From Streptomyces sp. Ru71 (lineage in GTDB: Bacteria > Actinomycetota > Actinomycetes > Streptomycetales > Streptomycetaceae), in the NCBI RefSeq assembly GCF_002920535.1, contig NZ_PQSS01000006.1, positions 1 to 64,000 on the forward strand: a stretch of DNA of 64,000 nt, in the 5' to 3' direction. The translations under genes were made by a program, and so were the position numbers. This document shows, one piece after another, positions 18,199-27,428 of the stretch. The notes below the pieces were generated by a model. It searched no databases. It saw nothing but the letters and a program-made list of their open reading frames with translations, and had not been told where the DNA came from. Numbering within the stretch: position 1 is the first letter of the stretch; the number at the start of each line of letters is the position of its first letter.

Positions 18199-18382
18199 CT
18201 TCACGCCTGAGGCGGACCGGTCAGAGGGCGCGGCGGAGGACGGCGACGGTGGGCGATCATGCCGGGGCCTTTACCGCCTACGTCGCCCATCAGCATGCGG
18301 GTGGTGTGATCTGCGCGGGTCGCGCCGGTCTGGGTCTCCCCCTCAGCGGCCACATAATGGGAAGCGATCTGCGATGCTCCGG
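18199..18382 (-). pseudogene. SpoIIE phosphatase gene remnant
   Basis: The core 18264-18382 closely matches the SpoIIE gene of this window (about 2155-2285), reading on the minus strand ASQIASHYVAAEGETQTG, then RADHTTRMLMGDVGGKG. An 18-base in-frame deletion has removed the residues GDLYTA, including the conserved metal-binding aspartate. Both ends of the gene are missing. It is most likely a leftover of a duplicated phosphatase gene. Confidence 0.7.
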
Positions 18383-18387
18383 GGACG

Positions 18388-19308
18388 TCACTCGCCGGGG
18401 GCGAGGGTGGCGGCCAGAACGGCGGCCGCGTCGCGGATCAGCCGATTGTCGACGGGCGCGTCCTTGGCGTCCTTGGTGGACAGCACGGTGAGCAGCAGGG
18501 GCGTCTGCCGCGTCGTCCAGGCGACGCCGATGTCGTTGGCGGTGGCGTAGCTGCCGGTGCCCGTCTTGTCCGCGAGGACCCAGTCCCGCGGCAGCCCGGC
18601 GCCGAACCGCTCAGCACTGGTGGTGTTGCCCTTCAGCCAGGTGACGAGCCGTTCGCGGTCGGGGCGGGCCAGGGCCCGTCCGAGGGTCAGTCGTTCGAAG
18701 CTCTTGCCGAGGGCCTCCGGCGTACTGGTGTCCTGCGGGTCGCCGGGGACGGCGGCGTTCAAATCGGTCTCCCAGCGGTCGAGCCGGCTCACTTTGTCTC
18801 CGAGCGAACGGAAGAACCGGGTGAGGCCCTGCGGACCACCCACCTGACGCAGCAACAGGTTCCCTGCGGTGTTGTCGCTGTACTGGATGGCGGCGGCACA
18901 CGCTTCGCCCACCGTCATCCCCGTGGCCAGATGGTCCTCGGAGTGCTGCGAGTTGCTGAGGATGTCCCTCGGCGGGTAGTGGATCACCTTGTCCAAGGGT
19001 GCACAGTCGCCGTGATCGCGCAGCACGGCCGCGGCGGCGAACGCCTTGAACGTCGAGCACATCGCGAACGGCTCCCCGGCGCGATACGCGACGGTCCGGC
19101 GGGTGCGCACGTTCCGGGCGTAGACACCGAGCCGCGCGCCGTAACGCTGCTCAAGCCTGCCGAGCTCCGCGTCGAGGTCGACGAGTTTGGCAGCGGGGGC
19201 CGCCGAGGCTGGGGCGGAGGCCAGGGCGGGGGTCACCGCAGCGGCGGTGGTGAAGGCGAGACTGGTCTTGAACAGACGGCGGCGCGGCAACGGGTCGGCA
19301 CTGGTCAT
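18388..19308 (-). CDS. bla: Class A beta-lactamase, Tat-exported
   Basis: A 306-residue serine beta-lactamase. The N-terminus has PRRRLFK followed by a hydrophobic stretch and ASA, a twin-arginine signal. Active-site motifs are complete: Ser85 in STFK, SDN (YSDNTAGN), Glu in RWETDLN (omega loop) and KTG (DKTGTGS). A cysteine directly precedes the nucleophile (CSTFK), as in several class A groups. It hydrolyses penicillin-type beta-lactams outside the membrane. No blaR/blaI-type or other regulator is adjacent. ATG 19308 is chosen so that the Tat motif is near the N-terminus. Confidence 0.93.
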   Translation of the reverse strand: MTSADPLPRRRLFKTSLAFTTAAAVTPALASAPASAAPAAKLVDLDAELGRLEQRYGARLGVYARNVRTRRTVAYRAGEPFAMCSTFKAFAAAAVLRDHGDCAPLDKVIHYPPRDILSNSQHSEDHLATGMTVGEACAAAIQYSDNTAGNLLLRQVGGPQGLTRFFRSLGDKVSRLDRWETDLNAAVPGDPQDTSTPEALGKSFERLTLGRALARPDRERLVTWLKGNTTSAERFGAGLPRDWVLADKTGTGSYATANDIGVAWTTRQTPLLLTVLSTKDAKDAPVDNRLIRDAAAVLAATLAPGE

Positions 19309-19685
19309 GTGCGGAGTTCTCCCAGGTCGTCGGTGATCGGGTGTCGGCTTGGTGGATCTTCGACGGGGACAGCGAAACAGCAGGACGCCACTCATGTCCA
19401 AGAGTTAACTGTGAAGGGGACATGCCCAATTGACAGGCACTGCTGGGTGGATCTGCTGGCACACCTCGTCGAGGCGTATGTCGTCACCGTCAACGAGAAC
19501 GAGCTTCACCGCCACTTCGGTGGAAGGGCTGTGCACCGACCCCGGCCTTGACCAGCAACGACGCACCGACAAGGGGACCGGATCGTCCCGTTCGCCCCCG
19601 GAGGTCGTTTCGGCCCGTACGCCGATGCGCGCACGGGCCGGAACGACCGTGAGGAAATCGCCTTTTGCCCGCGGTCCGACGCGCG
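19309..19685. other. Intergenic region between two minus-strand genes
   Basis: About 380 bases containing the beta-lactamase promoter and the end of the lectin protein transcript. Nothing coding is supported. Confidence 0.45.
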
Positions 19686-21305
19686 TCAGGGGGTGTAGCC
19701 GATCCAGGAGTGCGCCGTTTCGGTCTTGTCGCAGGTCCACTGGGTGGCCACGGTGCCGTTGGACGTGCCACCGCCGTAGATCGTCAGGCACAAGCCGCTG
19801 TTGCCGTTGACCAGGAGCGATCCGCCGCCGGCGGCGCCCGTCACCCCGCTCCATCGCTGTGCCGTGCTGCCGTTGCACTCCCACTGGACGGCGTAGGCCC
19901 CGTTGGCGGTGCTGGAGCCGTAGACCGTCAGGCAGCGGTTGCTCTGGAAGTTCCGGATCTCGGAGCCGTTCCAGAACCAGTTCTCGCCGGACTTTCCGTT
20001 GCAGTCCCACTGCACCACGTTGGCGCCGTTGTTGAGGCTGCTGCCGTACGGGATCAGGCACTTGCCGCTCTTGACGTTCCTGAAGCGCACGGTGGTGATG
20101 GGGCGCGCAGTCGGGTAGAAGTCGTAGACGAGCCGCTGAGGATAGGCCTGGTCGGCCTGCGCGACCTCGTTGACCCCGCGGATCCGACCCGTCGAGGCGT
20201 CCCAGTCGAGGTTCTGCGCCATGTCGGGCACGGCGGTGAGGACGTGGGTACTGTCACCTGGCGCACCCTTGTGCACGCACGCGGGTTCGCGGTAGCTGAC
20301 GTCGAAGCTGGAGGGGCATTGGCCGCTGATGAAGAAGGAGCCCTCCGCTCGGACCACGCCCTGCATGCGCCACACCGGGGAGACCCATGCCGCCTCCGCC
20401 GTGTTGGCGGTGCCCGGGAAGTAGCCCGTGCCGAGGTCGAAGGGCCACTGGACGATGCGGCCGCCCGAACCGTCCACGTTGTAGTACTCGTTGGAGACCA
20501 GCGCGCTGTGCTCGCGGTCGAAGCTGAGACCGTTCATGCAAGGCCACGTGCCGGCGGCCGGCACGCATTTGCCGTCCGATGTCCCGACGGTCGTCGTGTA
20601 CCTGGCGCGGACGGGCAGGACGTAGTCGAAGCCGCTGATACCCGAGTAGCGCGTCAGGTCGCGCAGTTCGACGACGTCGAGGGTGCCGCCGTTCGCGACG
20701 AAGAGCCTGTTCTCGTACCAGACGACTCCGTCGGCGTGGCTCATGTGCGGGGTCACGCTGGTGCCGCCGCCGAAGTCGACCAGCGCGACGTCGTAGTAGC
20801 GCGGTGTGGCCGACGTGCGGTCGACGAAACGCAGCCGGGACTGACGGTTGTCCGAACCGAGGTGCCAGGAGGTCACCTCCCAGCGCTCTCCCGCCCAGTA
20901 GCCGTCCCCGGCCGATGTGTGAGGGACCGAGAAGCCCTGGGGAGCCCAGCCGTTGGTGCCGCTCTCGTCGGCGTCGGTGGGTTCGCCCCAGCAGTAGCCG
21001 TCGGCGTCGACGCCCGGGTTGAACGGCGTGGGATAGCACAGACCGGCCTTGCCCGACCTGCCTCCGGTCAGACCGTGCAACAGTGTGTCGCCGACGCGGC
21101 TGCCTGTCAGGGTCTTGTCGACCGCAGTGCTGTAGTCGGCCTGACGGCTCAGAACGAACTTGTCGCTGGCGACGGGGATGATGCCACTGGCCGCGTATGC
21201 CGTGCCGGTCCCCCCGACACACAGGCCGGCGAGAAGCAGCAGTCCAGCGACCGCAGCTCTCCACGCGCGCGTAGCGCGGCGCCGTTCGTGATCACGTGTG
21301 TTCAT
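19686..21305 (-). CDS. Secreted protein with C-terminal ricin-type lectin domain
   Basis: A 539-residue exported protein. It begins with a basic N-terminus, a Sec signal (AGLLLLAGLCVGGTG, AYA cleavage) and a domain of about 350 residues rich in aromatic and Asp/Gly turns (SGFDYVLPVRARY, HMSHADGVVWYENRLFVANG, MQGVVRAEGSFFISG) that suggests a beta-propeller. Residues about 405-539 are a ricin B-type trefoil with three repeats (KCLIPYGSS, RCLTVYGSS, LCLTIYGGG, each with a Q-W pair). Several cysteine pairs fit an extracellular protein. Enzymatic activity cannot be assigned; the N-terminal domain could bind or cut a polysaccharide. Confidence 0.8.
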   Translation of the reverse strand: MNTRDHERRRATRAWRAAVAGLLLLAGLCVGGTGTAYAASGIIPVASDKFVLSRQADYSTAVDKTLTGSRVGDTLLHGLTGGRSGKAGLCYPTPFNPGVDADGYCWGEPTDADESGTNGWAPQGFSVPHTSAGDGYWAGERWEVTSWHLGSDNRQSRLRFVDRTSATPRYYDVALVDFGGGTSVTPHMSHADGVVWYENRLFVANGGTLDVVELRDLTRYSGISGFDYVLPVRARYTTTVGTSDGKCVPAAGTWPCMNGLSFDREHSALVSNEYYNVDGSGGRIVQWPFDLGTGYFPGTANTAEAAWVSPVWRMQGVVRAEGSFFISGQCPSSFDVSYREPACVHKGAPGDSTHVLTAVPDMAQNLDWDASTGRIRGVNEVAQADQAYPQRLVYDFYPTARPITTVRFRNVKSGKCLIPYGSSLNNGANVVQWDCNGKSGENWFWNGSEIRNFQSNRCLTVYGSSTANGAYAVQWECNGSTAQRWSGVTGAAGGGSLLVNGNSGLCLTIYGGGTSNGTVATQWTCDKTETAHSWIGYTP

Positions 21306-21698
21306 CCGCCGGAGCATACAAACCTCCCCCTACGGGACCTCAACCCCACCTGTGGCAGGGTTTTACTGAGCTGAGCGAGAGCCGGCCCCGTCACGACGGG
21401 GGTGCCGTGTCGAGCTGGTCAGCCAAACGCACCCGCTCGTCGGCGTCCGCCTCCAGCGCATCTTCTCGGCGATCCAGTCAGTGACCTGCTTGCAGCGACG
21501 CACCTGTAGCCGACCAGGCGGGTGCGCCAGTCCGAGGGCAGCCCGCGAGACGCGGGGGCGCGACGGTGATGGCCCCGTCGGCGTCGGTGGTGGCCTGCAA
21601 GAGGTTGTACAGGTCGGCCACGCCGAGCATGGCGTGAGGACGCCGTCGTCCCTGAGGCGACAGTCGCTGAGGATCTTTCAGGTCTTCATCCGGGCCAA

Positions 21699-21760
21699 GG
21701 GGTTCCTCACGGGCGGCCACCACCTCACCGAGAACCCGGCCTTCGACGCCCTGCCCCGCA
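21699..21760 (+). pseudogene. ANTAR domain gene remnant
   Basis: The stretch reads FLTGGHHLTENPAFDALPRR, nearly identical to the GAF-ANTAR protein segment ILMGGHHLTEQQAFDVLRRY, and the DNA shares a run of 23 identical bases (GGGCGGCCACC onward). The rest of the gene is absent. Like the SpoIIE remnant it is a scrap of a duplicated regulatory gene. Confidence 0.6.
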
Positions 21761-21780
21761 GGGGCCCTGTGGGGCAGGGC
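21748..21780. terminator. Hairpin terminator downstream of the helicase gene
   Basis: A 33-base near-perfect inverted repeat starting GCCCTGCCCC and ending GGGGCAGGGC lies 41 bases beyond the helicase stop codon. One G-T pair interrupts the stem. Confidence 0.75.
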
Positions 21781-21821
21781 GGCTTACGGTGCAGGCCCCG
21801 GAGCGGAGGGGTGCTCCCGGC

Positions 21822-23534
21822 TCAGTGGTCGGCCCCTTCGCCGCCCGGCTCGCCCGTCACCGTGAGCAGGTCGTCCCGGTCGGCCAGGGCTTGGAGGGAG
21901 AGGGTGCGGTAGCCGACGTCGTCGAAGAGGACGGTGATGCGGTCCCCGTCTTCGCTCAGCACGGTGCCCCTCCCCCACTGGCCGTGCCGCACCGCCGTAC
22001 CGACGGGATAGGCGCCGGCGTCCGGGTGCACCGCCTGCCGGTCGTCCCGCGAGCCGTCGCCGCCCTCGGCCTCCCGGGCGTCACAGACGTCGCAGTTCCC
22101 GCAAGGCGCTTCGTACTCCTCGCCGAAATACCCCAGCAGGAAGCGCCTCCGGCAACCGGTCGTCTCCGCGTAGGCCCGGGCCATGTCCACCCGTGAGCGT
22201 TCCATGCGCTGATGCGCCTCGGCGCTGTCCCTCGCCCGCTCGACCGCCCGGTCCGGGCCTGTGTCCGGGGCGGGCCGCACGGCTCCCGAGGCGTCCGTGA
22301 CGACGGCCTCGGCCTCCTGCAGCAGGTTCACCGCGGTGGTGACCCGTGCACGGGACAGACCGGTGTCCCGGCGCAGTTCGTCGAGTCCCACCGCGTTGGC
22401 GTGCTCGTGGACGGCGTGTACGACCGCGCCGACGGTGTCCGAGCCGGGGGCCCGGCCGCTGAAGTAGGCCTGCATCCCGGTGTCCTCGGGACGGAAATGC
22501 AGTACGGCCACGGCCGGCCGCCCGTCCCGGCCGCAGCGGCCGATCTCCTGGTAGTAGGCGTCCAGGGAGCCCGGCAGCGCGGCGTGCAGCACGAACCGCA
22601 CGTCCTCCTTGTCGATGCCCATCCCGAAGGCCGTGGTCGCCACCACGACGTCCGTCTCGCCCGCCAGGAATGCCGCGTGGACGCGTCGGCGTTCGGCGGC
22701 ACGCTGACCCGCGTGGTAGGCCTCGGCAGCGAGTCCCAGGGAGGCCAGCTCGGCGGCGTAGAACTCGGTGTCCTTGCGGGTGGCGGCGTAGACGATGCCG
22801 GGCTTGGCCTCGGCCGCCGCCCGCTCGACGATGCGGCGGCGGCGTTCGTCGTCCTCAAGGTGGCGGTGGACCTCAAGGCGGATCTCGGGGCGGTCGAAGC
22901 CGGTGACCAGGTGGCGGGGCCGGTCCATACCGAGCCGTTCGACGATGTCCTGGCGGACCGGCGGCGCGGCGGTCGCGGTGAGTGCGAGGACGGGGGGCCG
23001 GCCCAGGCGCCGTACGGCCTGGGCGAGGCGGAGGTAGTCGGGCCTGAAGTCGTGGCCCCAGGACGACACGCACTGGGCCTCGTCCACCACGAACAACGCG
23101 GGGCGTGCGTCGGTCAGCCGCCGCACCACCTCGTCCTTGGCCAGTTGCTCCGGGGACAGGTAGACGTACGTGGACCCGCCGTCGCACACCGCCTCCCAGG
23201 CCGCTTCGGTCTCGGCCGCGGTCAGGTCCGAGTTCACGGCGACGGCTCGCGGGCTTCCTTCGCCGCCGGGCAGTCCGGCGATCTGGTCCCGTTGCAGGGC
23301 CAGCAGCGGTGAGACGACCACCACCGGTCCCGGCAGCAGCAGGGCGGGGACCTGGTACACGGCGGACTTGCCGGCTCCGGTCGGCATGACGACGAGGGTG
23401 TCCTGTCCCTGGAGCACCCACTCCATCGCGGTGAGTTGCTCGGGCCGCAGCTCGTCCCAGCCGAACACCTCGGCGGCGGTCTGTCGCAGACGCCCGGCCC
23501 GCCGCGCGCCGGTACGGGGTCTGTCGCCGGTCAT
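21822..23534 (-). CDS. recQ: RecQ family ATP-dependent DNA helicase
   Basis: A 570-residue superfamily 2 helicase. Walker A PTGAGKS is at 51-57, the Walker B box is DEAQ at 151-154 followed by CVSSWGHDFRPDY, then ALTATAAPPV (motif III) and, in the second RecA domain, ATTAFGMGIDKEDV and QEIGRCGRDGR. The zinc-binding region is recognised by CRRRFLLGYFGEEY and CGNCDVC. After it comes an extra domain of about 70 residues, beginning VGTAVRHGQWGRGTVLSEDG, resembling the small beta-barrel (UvrD C-terminal/Tudor-like) rather than an HRDC domain. It unwinds DNA 3'-5' in repair or recombination. It may be a second RecQ-like enzyme of the organism. Confidence 0.92.
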   Translation of the reverse strand: MTGDRPRTGARRAGRLRQTAAEVFGWDELRPEQLTAMEWVLQGQDTLVVMPTGAGKSAVYQVPALLLPGPVVVVSPLLALQRDQIAGLPGGEGSPRAVAVNSDLTAAETEAAWEAVCDGGSTYVYLSPEQLAKDEVVRRLTDARPALFVVDEAQCVSSWGHDFRPDYLRLAQAVRRLGRPPVLALTATAAPPVRQDIVERLGMDRPRHLVTGFDRPEIRLEVHRHLEDDERRRRIVERAAAEAKPGIVYAATRKDTEFYAAELASLGLAAEAYHAGQRAAERRRVHAAFLAGETDVVVATTAFGMGIDKEDVRFVLHAALPGSLDAYYQEIGRCGRDGRPAVAVLHFRPEDTGMQAYFSGRAPGSDTVGAVVHAVHEHANAVGLDELRRDTGLSRARVTTAVNLLQEAEAVVTDASGAVRPAPDTGPDRAVERARDSAEAHQRMERSRVDMARAYAETTGCRRRFLLGYFGEEYEAPCGNCDVCDAREAEGGDGSRDDRQAVHPDAGAYPVGTAVRHGQWGRGTVLSEDGDRITVLFDDVGYRTLSLQALADRDDLLTVTGEPGGEGADH

Positions 23535-23839
23535 GGGGACTCCTTCGCTTCGTGCGGGAAGCGGCCGTCGCAAGCGGCCCCGCACGGTTGTGCTGGGTAC
23601 CCGCCGCGGACGCCGCCACGCGCCGGGGCCGCTCCCTGATGCGGCCGGCCGTTTTCGGGAGGTCGCGGGTACGGTCGCCCGCACCGGGAGGGCGCGGGTG
23701 TGAGCGGCCGTTTCGGGGCGGGCGCGGGTGCGGGCGGCCGTTCCCGGGCGGCATGCCAGGGAAACCGCGACGGATCGGAAGAGACAGACCTGACGCGGGG
23801 GCCGCGTGTGCGGGCACCCCCGCGACCTCGGCGAAGGGC

Positions 23840-24370
23840 GGGCGATCATTGCGGCACGCCGGTCACCCGGTGGTGCGCGGTCTGCTGCCACCGGTGATGG
23901 GCAGCATGCTGGAGTTCGGCCCGCCACACCGGCCCGCGCGGCTGCGGCTGTACGTCTCCGGCGACACCCTCCCGTACGAGGGCCTGGCCGAGATCGCCAC
24001 CCGCTTCCCCGCCGCCGATCTGGCCGTGCTGCACCTGGGCGGCACGCGTCTTCCCGGCGGGTTCGTGGTCACCATGGACGGCGCGCAGGGCGCGGAACTC
24101 GCCCGGCAGCTCGCTCCCGAAAAGATCCTGCCAGTCCACTACGGCGACTACACGGTGATGCGTTCACCGCTGTCCGCGTTCCTCGCCGAGGCCGAGCGGG
24201 CCGGGCTCGGCCCCGGTGCTGCTGTGAGCGGCCCCACTGGCAGCAGCCGAGCGGCCGGGTGGCTTGATCACGTGCATTGGTCCGTCCGCCCGCCCCCCGA
24301 AGGCACCGAGGCGGACGGACGGCTTCATGTCGAACGAGTGCCCGACTCAGGTGCTCGTCGGGGACGCTGA
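23840..24370 (+). pseudogene. 5'-truncated metallo-beta-lactamase-fold hydrolase
   Basis: The frame encodes the C-terminal half of a UlaG/NAPE-PLD-like hydrolase: VMGSMLEFG, RLYVSGDTLPYEGLAEI (the metal-binding Asp), DLAVLHLGGTRL, VTMDGAQGAEL, and LPVHYGDYTVM (the last histidine). The N-terminal half with the HxHxDH zinc site is missing; upstream sequence is not homologous in any frame. A peptide could start at ATG 23897 but would lack the active site. The tail overlaps the end of the next, convergent gene by 24 bases. Confidence 0.65.
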
Positions 24371-25378
24371 CCCTCCCGTGCCCGCCTGCGTCTGGTCCGC
24401 GCAGGGAGCGGGAACCCGGGTGGTCGCCTCCGCGGTCAGCTCCCGTGCGACCGCCTTGATGTTCTCCTGCACGATGGTCGGGAGGTCGGCCACCGGTGGA
24501 TAGCCGGGGTAGGTGCGGTCCATCGCGGCGGTGATCGACTTCTGCTCCTCCGGGGTAACCGCAGGTCCCCCAGGCGAGGCCGACGCCACTGCTGGTCGCA
24601 CGAGGCCACGGAAGTGCCGGAGGTAGCCGCGCTGTTCGTCGATGAGCGCCCGTGCCGGGCCGGGGGCCCCATGCCCCGGATACATCGTCCTGGCCTTGGG
24701 GAAGCGCCGGTCGAGCTGGGTGAGGATCTGCAGCCATCCGCAGCTGTTGCCCTCGATCAGCGCCGGTGTGACCTTGCCGGTCGCCAGGTCGCCGGAGAAC
24801 AGGTCGCCGGTGTCGGGGCGGTAGTAGACAGTCGCCCTGTCCGACTCGCCCTCGGAGAATCCGATGGTCTCGAAGCGGAGTCCGCCGACCTGCACGGCGC
24901 TGCCGTCAGCGAACGTCCGGTCCGCGTAGGTGAGGCGGGCGGGGAATCTCGGGTTCGCCGAACGGGCGAGCGGATAGAAGCCGCGCTTGTCCTGCCGCAT
25001 CGCCTGGTCGGTCGCCCTGGACGCGAGGACGGTGGCCTTGGGGAAGGCGTCGTGGAAGGCGCTCGCTCCGCCCACGTGGTCCGGGTGGGAGTGGGTCAGC
25101 AGAATCCCGACGACGGGTTCGCCGGTCTTCCTGATCTCCGCGATCGCCTTCTGGGCGTCGTCCGGCGTGCGCAGGGTGTCCACCAGGACCAAGCCGTGCG
25201 GGGCCTGGATCCAGTAGGTGTTAACGGAACCGGGGTTGGGCGAGGCGAACCGTCCAGGCCCCGACGCATGCGCAGTTGGCGTGTCGGAGGTGGCGTCGTT
25301 CGAACATCCCGCCACCGTGGCGATCGCGGATAAGGTGGCGGAGGCTACGGTCAACAGGCGCCGCAGTCGCTGATTCAT
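24347..25378 (-). CDS. Metallo-beta-lactamase-fold lipoprotein
   Basis: A 343-residue protein with a lipoprotein signal (lipobox VAGC, Cys25), so it should be anchored on the outer face of the membrane. The zinc motif HSHPDH is at 96-101, further ligands are provided by FSGDLATG (Asp) and YPGHGAPG (His). This is the class B beta-lactamase/glyoxalase II-like fold; the arrangement VGGASAFHDAFP and the tail of about 70 residues resemble the environmental MBL hydrolases annotated as 'MBL fold metallo-hydrolase'. The substrate could be a thioester, lactone or sulfonyl ester; beta-lactam activity is not implied. Confidence 0.88.
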   Translation of the reverse strand: MNQRLRRLLTVASATLSAIATVAGCSNDATSDTPTAHASGPGRFASPNPGSVNTYWIQAPHGLVLVDTLRTPDDAQKAIAEIRKTGEPVVGILLTHSHPDHVGGASAFHDAFPKATVLASRATDQAMRQDKRGFYPLARSANPRFPARLTYADRTFADGSAVQVGGLRFETIGFSEGESDRATVYYRPDTGDLFSGDLATGKVTPALIEGNSCGWLQILTQLDRRFPKARTMYPGHGAPGPARALIDEQRGYLRHFRGLVRPAVASASPGGPAVTPEEQKSITAAMDRTYPGYPPVADLPTIVQENIKAVARELTAEATTRVPAPCADQTQAGTGGSASPTST

Positions 25379-26172
25379 CTGAAGCCTTCGTGTCGTCGGG
25401 ACGGCGGGGAAGTGGTGCGGGCGTCACCGTGGGCGAGCGCCGCGCCCGTCACCTCCTCCGCGGGCGAGTGGATCCGGGACAGGTCTGAGTTGTCCCGTCG
25501 CCGCAGCCGAGGATCACGCGGACGTATTCCTTCCATATCTGCCCGGTGGGTTCACCCGGCTCTGCTCCCCTGACGATCAAGAACTAGTTCACCTTCACCG
25601 CCAACCACCCAGGCCAGCACGGACTCCCAGGACAGGACCGGAGGAGACCCTCCCCCATCGAACCGAGGTGTTCGGTCGGTCATGGCCGTCTACGGTGCTC
25701 AGTCACGAAGGCATACGGCGCGGCCTGGCCGGCTGGGAAGCCAAGCTGGGGCCGCGGACGAGAGTGTGATCGTGAAGGGCGGTCGCCTACGCGGCGAAAG
25801 GCTCTGCAGGGCTTCAGCCGAACGATCTTCCCTGCAGGCGATAGGTGAGGCCCGGGGACACTGTCCCCTCCACAACCACGTCCTGCACAACACGACCCGC
25901 CCAGCGGATGTTCCCGCCCCCGTTCGACGCGGGCGAGACAGCGATCAGCGCGCGATCGTCGCAGAGGTCGTTGGCTCAGGCATCCCGCTCCGCAGCCGAC
26001 CCCAGACGCGGGCGCGGAGCCCAGGCCTCGACGAGCCGGAGGACGGGGACGACGTCCAGGCCGCGCGGGCCCTGGATGCAGCGGTCGTCACATCTGAGTG
26101 GCGTGAGTCGCTCGATCGCAAGCCCCCATACGCCGGAGGGCAGCCGGTTGCTCCGGCTGACATGACGCGCGT
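25379..26172. other. Long intergenic region without supported gene
   Basis: Nearly 800 bases. Several open frames exist on both strands (the longest about 200 codons at 25682-26302 on the plus strand) but their sequences are low in recognisable structure, overlap the SMI1/KNR4 gene on the other strand, and lack good ribosome-binding sites. I see no repeat or RNA gene. Confidence 0.45.
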
Positions 26173-26721
26173 TTACGGGCTCGCCAGCCAATCGGTGTAC
26201 CAGGATCGGAAGCCGGGGCTCACCGGTGCGAAGCCGCCCCACTCCGGATCGATCTGCCAGATTTCTCCTGCGTGTGCGCCGTTCAGGATGAGCCGGGTGT
26301 AGATACCGCAGCCGTGTTCGGCGAGCATGAGCGTGCCTCGGGTCAGATCGGCGGGTGCCCCGATCGGGCCGGGCAGGGGTTCGGCGAGCGGGAACGGCTC
26401 GGCGAGGCGGCCGGGCAGCCGGTCTTCCTTCCACTCGTCGTCCGCAGCCCACTCCTCGTCGGCTTCAGGGCGTGGGGTGGTCAAGGGCATCACGCCGTGC
26501 CCGGGCCCGGCCGGGCCGTTGCCCACCTCCGCGACGAAGGACCGGTACTCAGCCGGCAGAGCGATGCCATGGGATTCCTCGAACGCCCGGATGTCCGTCT
26601 CCGGCAGGTGTGGCGCCAGCACGTACCGATGCGTACGCGCGCCGAAACGCCTCAGCTCCGGGTCCCGTGCGGCCATCTCCCGTAGCCGTGCGCGGACGCC
26701 GTCCTCGTCCCAGTTCGCCAT
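26173..26721 (-). CDS. SMI1/KNR4 (SUKH) family protein
   Basis: A 182-residue cytoplasmic protein. The SUKH core is visible as LPETDIRAFEESHGIALPAE, then YRSFVAEVGNGPAGPGHGVM, and later TRGTLMLAEHGCGIYTRLIL with NGAHAGEIWQIDPEWG. In bacteria this fold is mostly an immunity protein against contact-dependent or polymorphic toxins. No toxin gene is adjacent, so it may be an orphan immunity gene. The ATG at 26721 matches the start of the conserved region; frames extending upstream are probably not translated. Confidence 0.85.
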   Translation of the reverse strand: MANWDEDGVRARLREMAARDPELRRFGARTHRYVLAPHLPETDIRAFEESHGIALPAEYRSFVAEVGNGPAGPGHGVMPLTTPRPEADEEWAADDEWKEDRLPGRLAEPFPLAEPLPGPIGAPADLTRGTLMLAEHGCGIYTRLILNGAHAGEIWQIDPEWGGFAPVSPGFRSWYTDWLASP

Positions 26722-26978
26722 CCCACGACCGTAACAATGACGTCCGCGCCCCGGCCCACCACACCTCTCGGACCGACAGTGCCCAGTCTCCCCAGAGATG
26801 CGGAGCAGGAAGTCAGTGATCGGGGCCCCTCCGTCACCGGGGACGAGCACGGTGCTCGCCGTTCGCGGAAGTGCAGGGTCGTTTCGTCGCCACCCGTCCG
26901 TGTGATGCACGGGTGCCGGGTCGGCTCAACGGGCAGGGATGGCCGCGGCAACGCTCTCACCAGCAGAAAGGTCCATCG

Positions 26979-27253
26979 ATGCGTCTTCGCTCCGCGTTCA
27001 CCGCTGTTCTCGGCGCCGGCCTGCTCCTCACCTCCTTCCCCGCTTCCGCAGCCGCCGCGTAAACGGACAGTGCCTGAACCTCCCCGGCGTCGGCCAGGAG
27101 AACCCCGAGCCGGGCCATTCACCGAAGAACCGCACGGACGCCTGGGCAACGGTCTTCACCGAGCCCAACTGCGAGGACGACTCCTTCCGCCTCCGTCCGC
27201 TCACCGGCGGCGCCTCCGAGCGGCTGAAGGTGCGCTCGGTCATCTTCAGCTGA
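26979..27253 (+). pseudogene. Small secreted protein with a frameshift after the signal peptide
   Basis: An ATG with AGAAAGG upstream opens a perfect signal peptide (MRLRSAFTAVLGAGLLLTSF, ASA cleavage), but the frame stops at TAA right after the AAAA. The next frame continues VNGQCLNLPGVGQENPEPG and ends LKVRSVIFS at 27253 with two cysteines. One additional G in GCCGCCGCGTAAACGG (about 27050-27065) would fuse them into a 91-residue secreted protein. The mature part faintly recalls the crystallin-like I36 inhibitor family, but this is uncertain. Either a pseudogene or a missed base. Confidence 0.65.
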
Positions 27254-27428
27254 CGCCCCGCCCCCGGCCCCGGGACCCTGGCCCAAGCGGGAGCTGACAC
27301 AGGTGGAGGGCGCTGCGCGCAGGGGGTACACGGACTCCCCGAGCCCGACCCGAGGACGTCCGCTCTGACCTGGCGTTCTTTGCGGCGGTGGGTGCGGTGC
27401 GGGGGTTGTCCGTGGGTTCGGCTTAGAT

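Larger units (their letters stand above)
21306..21821. other. Intergenic region with gene debris
   Basis: About 500 bases. The plus strand at 21699-21760 contains an ANTAR remnant (listed separately) and the minus strand a short frame with LGVADLYNLLQATTDADGAI that looks like protein but has no recognisable family or full length. Confidence 0.45.

Noticed and set aside
19665..21374. A 569-codon open frame on the plus strand
   Set aside because: Antisense to the secreted lectin protein with clear ricin repeats.
25682..26302. Possible 206-residue protein on the plus strand
   Set aside because: No ribosome-binding site or recognisable domain, and it runs into the SMI1/KNR4 gene on the other strand.
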